64,000 nt of DNA from positions 8,249,246 to 8,313,245 of the forward strand of contig OX442421.1 in assembly GCA_949361645.1 (NCBI GenBank). Reading direction: 5' to 3'. The notes under the pieces are model-generated. The model was not told where the DNA came from and did no database searches. It saw only the letters and a program-made list of their open reading frames with translations. Source of the stretch: Spongilla lacustris. Taxonomy: Eukaryota > Porifera > Demospongiae > Spongillida > Spongillidae. Made by a program: the position numbers and the translations under genes. Below are positions 1-9,188 of this stretch, in pieces. Positions within the stretch are counted from its first letter, which is position 1. Every line of letters starts with the position of its first letter.

Positions 1-1441
1 CACAAACAATCACACCATAAAATGCAGGGTCCACTTGAGGTCTATAAATGCCATGCTACTAGTTAGTAAAGTTCTTATAGACACAACGGTTAGGTGGCAG
101 GGCAGAAGGTTAGGTGGCAGGGCAGAAGGTTAGGTGGCAGGGCAGAAGGTTAGGTGGCAGAAGGTTAGGTGGCAGGGCAGAAGGTTAGGTGGCAGGGCAG
201 AAGGTTAGGTGGCAGGGCAGAAGGTTAGGGGACAGGGCAGAAGGTTAGGTGGCAGGGCAGAAGGTTAGGTGGCAGGGCAGAAGGTTAGGTGGCAGGGCAG
301 AAGGTTAGGTGGCAGAAGGTTAGGTGGCAGGGCAGAAGGTTAGGTGGCAGGGCAGAAGGTTAGGTGGCAGGGCAGAAGGTTAGGGGACAGGGCAGAAGGT
401 TAGGTGGCAGGGCAGAAGGTTAGGTGGCAGGACAGAAGGTTAGGTGGCAGGGCAGAAGGTTAGGTGGCAGGGCAGAAGGTTAGGGGACAGGGCAGAAGGT
501 TAGGTGGCAGGGCAGAAGGTTAGGTAGCAGGGCAGAAGGTTAGGTAGCAGGGCAGAAGGTTAGGTAGCAGGGCAGAAGGTTAGGTAGCAGGGCAGAAGGT
601 TAGGTAGCAGGGCAGAAGGTTAGGGGGCAGGGCAGAAGGTTAGGTGGCAGGGCAGAAGGTTAGGTGGCAGGACAGAAGGTTAGGTGGCAGGGCAGAAGGT
701 TAGGTGGCAGGGCAGAAGGTTACTGCTGTAAGCTGTTAAAGGCCACATCACAGTGTGACCTCTCATGTTCAAAAGCATTATAATTTAGTACAGGTAGTAT
801 ACACTAAATGTGGAAAGTGACTAGGCTAACAGATAACCAATCAACGGATAATCCAGACAACCCTCCAATCACCTGATAGCCCTTACAACCACTCTAACCC
901 TAATTCACAAATCCAAGATTCCATACATAACACATAGCTAATCATAACAAGGCCAGCCAGATCTAATGACATGAGCCTGATCCGATGGAATTAGCAGGGA
1001 ATAGAACACCACTCCTGACATACCAATTCCCATCAGCTAACAGACTCCAAAGGGGGTGTGGACAAAGGGGGGGTGGACAAAGGGGTGTGGACAAAGGGGT
1101 TGGGGACATACACAACACAAATGTCAACAGGGTGAGATCAGAAGTGACATAATCACACCTCCATACTTTTGTCATTTTATACTCTAGTTTCAGAATACCA
1201 TATCTTGAGATGAAGTATTTCTTCTACAGCCATCCCTCCTCAGCTTAAATACCTCGGTATCATATCATTACTAAGACAGTGAACTAATACATGAATTTGC
1301 ATGTAATTTCTTTTTCATAGCATGAAGATCAGCAGTGATGGAACCAGGACCAGCACAGTGATGGAACCAGGACCAGTACAGTGATGGAACCAGGACCAGC
1401 ATACTGCTGGTTGCTAAGACAGTTCAGACGAAGGCACTTAC
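1..1441 (-). other. WDR3: WDR3 intron 2 (continues past window start)
   Basis: No exon could be found to the left of WDR3 exon 2, so this stretch is read as its second intron, which runs out of the window. It holds the 20-bp minisatellite at 88-721 and three near-identical 21-bp copies (GATGGAACCAGGACCAGYA-type) at about 1337-1400. The rest shows no coding signal. Confidence 0.5.
88..721. repeat. 20-bp minisatellite, about 32 copies
   Basis: Tandem units of AGGTTAGGTGGCAGGGCAGA with occasional 14-bp shortened units and point variants (GGGGACAG, GTAGCAG, GGACAGA). Runs of identical variants (five GTAGCAG units in a row near 525-610) show local unit amplification. It lies in the presumed WDR3 intron. 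Confidence 0.95.
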
Positions 1442-1873
1442 CCCACTGCCAGCACATTCTTATCAGGACTCAAGGCCAGGCTCGATACCTCGTGCTGACT
1501 ACCTCTCAACACAGCTATCTGATGTATATGTGTGTATGTTGTATGCACGTGTGTGTGCATGTGTGTGTGTATGTGTGTGTGTGTGTAAGTGTATTGTGTA
1601 CATGGTTACACAGTGTAAGTGTACACGTATGCACCACAGAGAATGTAACAGAAAGCAATTACGAAGCTTGAAACACGATGCACGCACCCCTTGCACGCTT
1701 CTTACCTTTTCCCCCTTTCTAAGGTCCCACAGAACAACATCTTCTAAGGCGGGAGAGGCAACGGTTGTGCCTTGGTGGCCATTATGAACGATTATAGCGT
1801 CCCCCTTCCTGCTGTTCACCACACCGAAGGACGCCTTTTGGACGTAGCGAAGGTACTGCTTAGTCAGACCCAT
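1442..1873 (-). CDS. WDR3: WDR3 (Utp12 homologue), first two coding exons
   Basis: 5' end of a WD-repeat protein of the small-subunit processome, which acts in the nucleolus in 18S rRNA maturation. Exon 1 is 1706-1873 (56 codons) and exon 2 is 1442-1518; both have GTAAG donors and phase agrees. The N-terminus MGLTKQYLRY and the motif VVLWDLRKGEK at residues 47-56 are characteristic of WDR3, and exon 2 (QHEVSSLALSPD, then NVLAVG) begins the first WD blade. The protein is about 940 residues in vertebrates, so only about 80 are here. The start codon faces TMEM35-like across 60 bp. An intron of about 190 bp with a TG-rich microsatellite separates the exons. The rest of the gene lies beyond position 1. 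Confidence 0.85.
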
Positions 1874-1933
1874 TATTTTAAATATTTCATATACACGTGG
1901 CGACGCCACGCCCATCATAAAGAAGTGGGAACA
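1874..1933. promoter_or_regulatory. Divergent WDR3 / TMEM35-like promoter interval
   Basis: Only 60 bp separate the two divergent start codons, so both 5' UTRs and the core promoter must overlap or extend into the opposite coding exon. No TATA box is obvious. Function is inferred from gene order. Confidence 0.5.
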
Positions 1934-2466
1934 ATGCGTTCTGCTAAGGAGTACGTGTACTATATCGCGACCGCTCTGGTGGTTCTCTTGTACAGTTTTG
2001 CTGGCTCGTCAAAACTTACACCAATCATCAGCCCTGGTATGCACCAGCAAATGGTTAGTACCGCTTTTCCATAATTTGTTACTGTACATTACCGAGTAAC
2101 TAGTATACCCCCCCCCCCCCCCCCACCCCACACACGTACGATTGCCGTATCCAAACTCATGCACAGAAAGAGAACTTCGCTGTGTATGCCACTGAGACTC
2201 CAGTGCGCTTCCTGAAGCTCGATCCGGACGTGTACAGAGTGCTGGTGGGGACAGTGGAGCTGATGTCCGTGGCCGCCATCCTTTTTGCGAAACGGAAGTT
2301 TGCAGTTCTTGCGACGTGGCTGCTTGCCACAGTGATGGTGGGAGCTATCGTGACGCACATCTTGATCAACGACCCCCCTGAGAAAACTATGGCTCCCGTC
2401 TTTCCCCTCATTCTGTTGGTAACACGCCTCTACACTATGGAATCGGGCAAGGTTAAAACAGGGTGA
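1934..2466 (+). CDS. TMEM35: TMEM35-like four-pass membrane protein (DoxX-like)
   Basis: Two exons, 1934-2053 and 2167-2466, joined in phase 0, give 139 residues. The vertebrate members TMEM35A (NACHO, an ER chaperone for nicotinic receptors) and TMEM35B are about 150-170 residues. Shared features seen here: a first membrane segment ending F-x-G-x-x-KLTP (residues 22-30), three further hydrophobic segments near residues 57-75, 81-98 and 108-124, a conserved NDP before the last one, and LLVTRLY inside it. The intron contains a run of 20 C. An in-frame upstream ATG at 1772 exists but overlaps WDR3 exon 1; 1934 matches the family N-terminus. Whether it is closer to 35A or 35B cannot be told by eye. 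Confidence 0.8.
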
Positions 2467-3190
2467 AGTGCATTTTCAAATTAGGCCGTTTAGAGCAGTC
2501 AATGATATGTGCATACTACAGAACAATTTTAGATTTGTTTTTTTTTTGTTTTGTTTTTTTTTTGCCTCGTACCCAGTCTTTACTACAAATAAGCTGAAGG
2601 TCGTTAGCGTCTACATGTACATGTACAAATCAAGTGTCAGAGCAATATACGTCAATAGTCACACCAACATTTCCGGTGTGATAGCAAATGAAAAAGTGGC
2701 CAAAGTTCCCAGACCTCACCGTAATCTTTTCTTATGCATCTGGGATAGCAAAGCAACCTACTATAACAAAAACAATACAAACGGCAATAAATATATATTA
2801 TGCCATTTCAAAAAATAAATAAAGTGGCAAGCCTTTTAACAGTGCAGAGGGTAGACTTTAATTTTTGCCCACCCCCTATAATTAAGTCAATAAATAAATA
2901 AAACTCCCAAGAGTGTTGCAGTGCATGAATGATCCCATAAAGAGGAGCCCCATCCTCAAAATCCAGGCCACCCCTCCACTTCACTCTGGAACCCCTCAGA
3001 CATAGGCTGACTGCTTGGACAATGCCAAATGAAAGCCTTGCTCTGATATACTTATAGCCACACGTTTGAGCAGGGATTTACCGCAACAGGGGGTGGGTTT
3101 CGGAATATATATAAATTGTAAACCAGGGGGTGGGTTAGTCAAATTAGGGGCAAACCAGGGGGTGGATAGGGGGTAGGAGCGGTAAATCCC
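2467..3190 (+). other. TMEM35-like 3' region
   Basis: No gene seen. AATAAA signals occur at about 2788 and 2814, plausible poly(A) signals for TMEM35-like. A 27-bp stretch at 2682-2708 is nearly repeated at 3685-3711, inside the retroelement fragment, suggesting another scrap of the same element. Confidence 0.5.
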
Positions 3191-3766
3191 TGTTGAGCAT
3201 TAGGTTTCTGCCTCTTAGATGCACTACACGTAGCCGTTCTCTTCAGGAAATGCTCCGCTTCGCGATTTAGAAGTCCATCTACTGAAGTGACCAAAGGTGT
3301 AATGGTACCTCTAAGATCTCCAACTGCTTGTTTGTATATCCTTTTTTTTTTTCTCTTGAGCTACCAATTCAAGAACAGTTTCTGGTGTACGATTACTGCA
3401 AGATGAGGCATTTGTATCAATAGCTTTTATGTCAAACATTGCCTCTATTTGAGGTTGTCATACACCACGCACTCCCAGATCAAGCAGCAGTCCTGAGTCA
3501 CCTGATTTATATCTGCATCTCTGACTATCGGTTCCCTGTGTCCAAACTTGTGCAGCAATGTCACCAATGCAATCTCTGATCTCACTGTGCCTGAGGATAA
3601 CAAGGCCACCGACCTTACGATCAAGGGCGTGTTGCATTGTTAGTGTGGCTCCACAACCATCACATTTGGAAGGTAAGTCTGAGATAGCAAATGAAAAAGG
3701 GGCCAAGTTGACAGTAAACTTATTTGCGTCTAGACTACCGCAGCCATACAACGTAAGCCTAAGCAA
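3190..3766 (-). pseudogene. Degraded retroelement-type ORF fragment
   Basis: On the minus strand an open stretch (3458-3766) carries a zinc-ligand-like C-x-x-CG, then HAL and GGLVILRHSEIRD, followed by GVRGV. Reading continues past a TGA at about 3455 with FDIKAIDT, and then in another frame with ITPLVTSVDGLL and EHFLKRTA. I recognise this order from the C-terminal part of reverse-transcriptase-bearing elements that are common in sponge and cnidarian genomes; the exact clade is uncertain. At least one in-frame stop and one frameshift show it is dead. No RT core is present. Confidence 0.5.
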
Positions 3767-3917
3767 ACTGTGTTCATAGCATCAATCTATGCTCTAATGC
3801 AACTAAATTATCTATTGAACGAGCCCTTCTGCTGAAATGAAAATGCCACGTATTCATATTTTATCGCGTAACGTTTTGCATATAATTTTGTGACGTAGTT
3901 ACAGGGGACCGGGGCAT

Positions 3918-3948
3918 CATAGATTAATAACCTTACATAAGGTTATTA
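3918..3948. repeat. Left part of split palindrome with first target-site copy
   Basis: Arm CATAGATTAATAACCTT (3918-3934), loop ACAT, then AAGGTTATTA. The second arm is completed by ATCTATG at 5867-5873, to the right of the transposon. With the element and one target-site copy removed, the arms are perfect 17-bp inverted repeats. Confidence 0.9.
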
Positions 3949-5858
3949 CGAGGGGTCCGCCACTACCCTAAAAGCCGTACGAGATTTCGAAATCACGGAG
4001 ATTTCGAAATCAATTTCAGATTTCTGTTTGATTTCCGGTGATTTCTAGATTTCGAGGTGATTTCTAGATTTCGAGGTGATTTCCGTGATTTCTATATGAT
4101 TTCCAGATTTCCGTGTGATTTCCAGATTTCAGACTGATTTCTTGTGATTTCTACCGTAATACGACTTGGATTTCAACATTTCTTTTGACGTAAAAATACA
4201 TTTGTGACGTAGCTGGTCAGTCTGAGGCGAGGTCTGAGCGAGGTGACGGGTCACGGCGCGGCTGTATGCGGCAACCAATTTAACAATGGCATGATTTTAA
4301 AGCGTGCCATTCTACCTAGACTTTTTGGGGTGTCAGTGTGTGAACTGTATGTATTTTCTCGCGCATTTGTGACCGAATAGTGCTTGTTAGTGCCAAACGA
4401 CATAATTTCGACGCCCAAAGGCTATTCTATTTTTGTTTACGTAATTAGAACGGGTCATAAACGGCTCGCTGTTATTGTAAAGCTACATTATGATTTCTAA
4501 TAGCTCTTTTGATAAATGACGCCCACGTAATTATAATGTAACAGTCATGGTTATTAAATTTAATACGTACGCAATCGATTAATCAATGCATCACAACAAT
4601 ATTTTAATACAACTGATACAACAATAAAGAAATTATTGAACAAGTTCATTTTTGCTACAATGTGTGCATTACCAGGAACCATCCTTGCAATACGAATCAT
4701 TGACACAGGCTTTGTGATAATTAAAATCATTAATAATTATTATAATTGCAACTACCTAATCTACACCCACTACCCTCTACACCTTCCTCTGCAACCTCCT
4801 AAACTTTTACACAAAACCTCTGTTGGTCTAGCCTCATTGAACTTTTGTGGGTTTTTTTGAAAGATTCACGAAGTCGTTTGAGACAGCTTTCGGATGTACA
4901 GGCTCTTGCATGGTGTTAATCGGTAGAGGGATCTGGGATCCCTCCCTTTTCACAGCCACTCCCGAGTCGCACCCTTCCGCATTGTCACCAGTATGCCCTG
5001 CATCCCAATCCCTCAATGCTTTTTTCAGGATTCCCGCTTTTCTTTCACTACGCGACAGCAGATCTTGTGCCATTACTCTGTCGTGCGCAACTTCCCATTT
5101 CTGGTCTGGCTTAAGGTCAACTACCATCCAACCAATTGAACGCGTCAAGCTATCAATTTCTTCAACCAGATCTGATCGTGTACGAACGTGACGGAGATCA
5201 CAAATAACTCCCTTATCTTCGTACTTAAGTAACTCTACACGTGCACTTTCCTCCTCTTGACTGCAGAGTTCGTAAAAAGATGCCGCTTTTCTCTTCGAAC
5301 GAGCGCCGGAAGGAGTTTCCTCCAGCTTCACTTGCGCATCGGCACTTTGCTCGTTGGAGTGCAATCTGTAATGACCTGCGGCAGCTGTCTTCACTGTCTA
5401 GCCATCTGGTACCGCAGCTGGTAAAATCGGGGTCCTTCGCTAGCCCATCCTCTTCCGATTCATCTGATTCTTCCGATTTTCCCTCCACAAAGTATCTATC
5501 ACAAAGTTCCAAACGGCTTTCATCCTCATCTTCGTCCTCCGCCTCTTCCATGCCCGCCATTTTCTTTTCAAATTATAGTTATTGTTATTGTTGTATTAGC
5601 AAAAGTAGTTATAAAATGCATTAGTTTTTAAAGAAAATACGGATGTGATTTCTAAATTTACGGCTGTGATTTCTAAATTTACGGTGATTTCTAGATTTCA
5701 ATGTGATTTCTACCGTATTTCAAGTGATTTCGTGATTTCTGACGGATTTCTTGATTTCAATATGATTTCGTGATTTCTCCCGGATTTCTATTGATTTCAA
5801 GATTTCTATTTGATTTCTCACTAGAGTGTACGAGATTTCAATGGTGGCGGACCCCTCG
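3949..5858. mobile_element. 1.9-kb DNA transposon, hAT-like, non-autonomous
   Basis: Perfect 15-bp terminal inverted repeats CGAGGGGTCCGCCAC (3949-3963 and, reversed, 5844-5858) are flanked by identical 8-bp duplications GGTTATTA (3941-3948 and 5859-5866). An 8-bp duplication fits hAT, P or Merlin elements, and an AGGGGTC-type terminus is frequent in hAT. Both ends carry subterminal arrays rich in GATTTC (about 3980-4165 and 5640-5830), unusually in the same orientation. No transposase with recognisable catalytic residues is present; the only open frames are the two described at 4834-5560. Intact ends and duplications suggest a fairly recent insertion. Confidence 0.85.
4834..5560 (-). pseudogene. 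Broken ORF inside the transposon, unknown function
   Basis: An ATG at 5560 in good context (AAAATGG) opens a frame of 111 codons with a strongly acidic start (EEAEDEDEDES) and a Ser/Glu-rich stretch. The downstream reading, 5394 to 4834 in a different frame, encodes about 186 hydrophilic residues with an amphipathic charged segment (DLVEEIDSLTRSIGW). A single frame change near 5400 would join them; no convincing intron of normal size fits. I do not recognise the family. It could be a captured host gene, a DNA-binding accessory protein of the element, or a decayed transposase N-terminus. Confidence 0.4.
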
Positions 5859-5873
5859 GGTTATTAATCTATG

Positions 5874-6570
5874 GGGGCATTGATCTCCCTCGAAGTGAGA
5901 AGCTGGGATCACTGGAGCCGGCAATCTACTAGACTAGACCCGCAATTTTAACTCTACGTCATGTGGTACGTGTATAGCATGTAAGTGAAGTTGGATGCAA
6001 CGTGCCAAAAAAATACTGAATAAGTCGGCCATAGTTATAAATTAAAAAGCAGATGATTTTGTTTTGAGCAGTCAGTGACATGTACATGTAGTGCGGCAAC
6101 AGAACAGTTTTCAAATTTGTATGACACATCTGATCTTTGGTTGTGATTTAATTTGGGGATGGCCTCTTGACGTAAGAACGATGTCTTTCTGTACTGGTTA
6201 CCTGCATTGAGGGGGTTAAATGTTGGATGGGGCAAGGGGGTGGGGTGGGGGGGCAAGGTGTGGTGGAGGGGTGGGGGGAAGGTGTGGTGGAGGGGTGGGT
6301 GGGCAAGGTGTGGTGGAGGAGTGGGTGGGCAAGGTGTGGAGGGGGTAGAGGGGGGCAAGGGGTGGAGGGAGTGGGTGGGCAAGGTGTGGAGGGGGTGGAT
6401 GGGCAAGGTGTGGTGGAGGGGGGCAAGGTGTGGTGGAGGGAGTGGGTGGGCAAGGTGTGGAGGGGGTGGATGGGAAGGGCAGGATAGTGGGTGGATGAGT
6501 ATCGGGAAAGAAATATGGTGAGGTGACAATGAGGGCCAAATGCCACTCTATATTCTCATACAATTTGTGA
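5874..6570. other. Gap downstream of the transposon with G-rich repeats
   Basis: No gene seen. Contains a G-rich tandem region at about 6227-6490 built on GGGCAAGGTGTGGTGGAGG, immediately downstream of the RABL3 stop codon (RABL3 is on the minus strand), so it probably lies in or just beyond the RABL3 3' UTR. Confidence 0.7.
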
Positions 6571-9045
6571 TCATTCAATGAACTGCACACGTTCACTGAC
6601 CATGTGGTAGGAGGGGAAGAAACGTCTCTCAATCACCTGAAGAAGGGAGAAAGGAAGAGACATCTGTTTCATAAACCCCTTACCTGGAGGCCAAACACTT
6701 ATTTGAGACAGGGTGATAACAATTGAACTCATTATTAAATACTTTATCGTTAACCCCTTCCCCTCCATACTCCTGTCTCTGAACCTGCAACTAAGTGAGT
6801 GCTATACGGGAAAAGTGTAACAACCTTGTCAAAGAATTTATTTAGTTGGACAACTAGTGGAGAATCCAGTGAGAACTGCCTGACATTGGTACAATCCTGG
6901 ATGCAAAAGAACACAACGTTTTGATTTTTATTTTTGTTGTTAAATGTACCTCACCCACTCTTACCACTGTTATTGAATCAGCACCAGTCACCATGGAGGA
7001 GACTGCTGTCTTGAGTGAAGGAGGTGGTGCAAGATCCTGTATGTGAGAGAGTGTGGCACTGTGAAGGGCGTGAGGTGGGAACAGCAGGCCTTATGATTAT
7101 GATGGTCCAACATTAAGCAGCTGTGGATGGATTACATCACTGCTCTGCATAAGTGGTGTCTGATGAAATGCTTTAGTCAATTCTGTCCCCATATTTAATA
7201 TTATCTGCCATTGCAAACGTCTGGGAGGACTGCAATGACATAAGCAGAAATTTCAATCAGTGAACTAATAGGTGCTTTGTAGCCAGGCAATCTATAAAAA
7301 ATGTACTGTTATAAGCTGATAGCACAGGCAATTAATATGTAACGTAAGCTGTGTGGGAAAAAATCTACACTAGAGCCACCCACTATTACCTCCTGTGTCT
7401 CCTCATGGTATGCACTAAATAGAAGTGACTGTCACAGCTACATGGAAAAACACATTGTGGTTCTCACGTACAGCCACCTCGCAGCTCTCATATCATGGTG
7501 TGCACTAAATAAAGGTGGTTAGCAACCAGTTTGCCACATGCAATTTGAAGATGTAAAGCATCCCAGCTGCTCAGAATATCTACCATGCTTCTATGTTGCT
7601 GATTGCTTCACTTGTTCTGCAGTAACAACAAATTATTGCATACCTTGAATCTAATTTGTCCATGCAAGTGGACCAAATCTAGCGCCATACTTCACCAGAC
7701 CCATAGTCATAATCTCCACCTGAACCCCATAGTGGCGACATAATCTATCCAAAGCTGCATAACAATTGGGTCTAGGTATGGGACTGATCGATGTGAGAAT
7801 GGGCTTGTGTGGTGATGTGAGAATGGGCTTGTGTAGTGATGTGTAATGGGTTTATGGGAATGTGAGAGTGGGTTTGTGGTGATGTGTAATGGGTTTATGG
7901 GAATGTGAGAGTGGGTTTGTGGTGATGTGTAATGGGTTTATGGGAATGTGAGAGTGGGTTTGTGGTGATGTGTAATGGGTTTATGGGAATGTGAGAGTGG
8001 GTTTGTGGTGATGTGTAATGGGTTTATGGGAATGTGAGAGTGGGTTTGTGGTGATGTGTAATGGGTTTATGGGAATGTGAGAGTGGGTTTGTGGTGATGT
8101 GTAATGGGTTTATGGGAATGTGAGAGTGGGTTTGTGGTGATGTGTAATGGGTTTATGGGAATGTGAGAGTGGGTTTGTGGTGATGTGTAATGGGTTTATG
8201 GGAATGTGAGAGTGGGTTTGTGGTGATGAAGGTGGTAATGGGCTCATGGTTATGTGGGAATGGGCTTTGGGTGATGTGAGAATGGACACAGTTTGTTCAA
8301 CTATCTTCCTCACTTCCTTTGTGCCCACAACAATCATGGGAATGCTTTGTTCTGCAAAATTCTCTGGGTCATATTCTGCATCACTGAGGGAATGGGGTGG
8401 GGGCTTAAAATGATCATTTCTGCAAATTTAAGTAGGAGCTCACCTCTTCGCAGTACCTTTACCTGATGCAAGAGATAACGTGCAGTGCTTAGAAGGAAAA
8501 CAAAATCCCACAACAACTTATACGGACCTCCGGTAACTGCCTGATGGTACTCCCCCAACCACTTCAATAGGTTTGTGTGGGACTTCCTGTTGGTAAGATC
8601 ATACACCAGCACAATTCCTAGAGGAAATGGCGGTGCATTAGTATTGTTATTGTCTACACGGTTTGAAATACACAAATACCATTTGCTTGATGGTAGAACA
8701 CCTGTCGTCCATTTATATGTGCCGGGGTGCCACCCACGTCCCAAAACTCCAGGAAGTAGGGCTGGGTCAAGGAACCTGTGCCATACTCATGCAGCTGCCC
8801 GAAAAAGAGCTACCGTCACCCACGCACACATCATCTGCACGCATACTTTAACCTCCAAAGAGCACCCCACTGTCCACGCAGGATTACTCAAGGCTTCTCT
8901 ACGGCATACTAAGTGTACAAGTGAGGTCTTTCCCACGCCTTCAAACAGAGCAAATGCACGTGAAGATCGAAATTTGTGCTATAAAAAACTCACCCGAGTC
9001 ACCAAGAACGAGGATTTTAACCTTCTTAATGGTTTCGCTTGTCAT
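6571..9045 (-). CDS. RABL3: RABL3 small GTPase
   Basis: Rab-like GTPase 3, an atypical Ras-superfamily protein that lacks a C-terminal prenylation site. Nine exons fit in phase: 8994-9045, 8847-8938, 8680-8794, 8528-8617, 8444-8462, 8314-8383, 6965-7036, 6825-6896, 6571-6636, giving 215 residues (human 236). Visible motifs: P-loop GDSGVGKTS (about residues 15-23), [10 protein letters not shown] (switch-I region), WDVGG (G3), VYDLTN, VVGTK (the NKxD-like G4), then DCTN and FFDKVIERRFF near the end. The fifth exon is a 19-nt microexon whose borders are the least certain part. The sixth intron (7037-8313) carries a 43-bp minisatellite. The gene starts 143 bp from divergent ARMC2. Confidence 0.88.
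7845..8229. repeat. 43-bp minisatellite in RABL3 intron
   Basis: About nine nearly perfect copies of a 43-bp unit built from TGTAATGGGTTTATGGGAA and TGTGAGAGTGGGTTTGTGG, with degenerate copies from 7790. The rest of the 1.3-kb intron (7037-7789) shows no exon. Confidence 0.95.
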
Positions 9046-9188
9046 GTGGGGTGCTTCAAATAGAATGCTGATTAATTTTTTTCAAATGCGTGGGGGCGGT
9101 GACTTTTCAAGTAAACAATATGCACTCATTTTGATAACCTAATAGAGTAGTACTACCAAAAAAAAAAAAAAAAAAAGCATTTGAAACG
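9046..9188. promoter_or_regulatory. Divergent RABL3 / ARMC2 promoter interval
   Basis: 143 bp between the two start codons, including an 18-base A tract at about 9160-9177. Bidirectional promoter activity is inferred from the arrangement. Confidence 0.5.

Noticed and set aside
88..721. TTAGG-containing array resembling telomeric repeats
   Set aside because: The period is 20 bp with the core TTAGGTGGCAG, internal to a gene, and not a run of pure TTAGG or TTAGGG.
3949..5858. Autonomous hAT element
   Set aside because: No transposase catalytic region was found; only a broken acidic ORF is inside.
6035..6632. Proline/histidine-rich ORFs on both strands
   Set aside because: Frames of a G-rich minisatellite with no homology, next to the RABL3 stop.
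7845..8229. Regular 43-bp repeats as a CRISPR-like array
   Set aside because: The whole unit is repeated without unique spacers, the locus is eukaryotic, and no cas genes are present.
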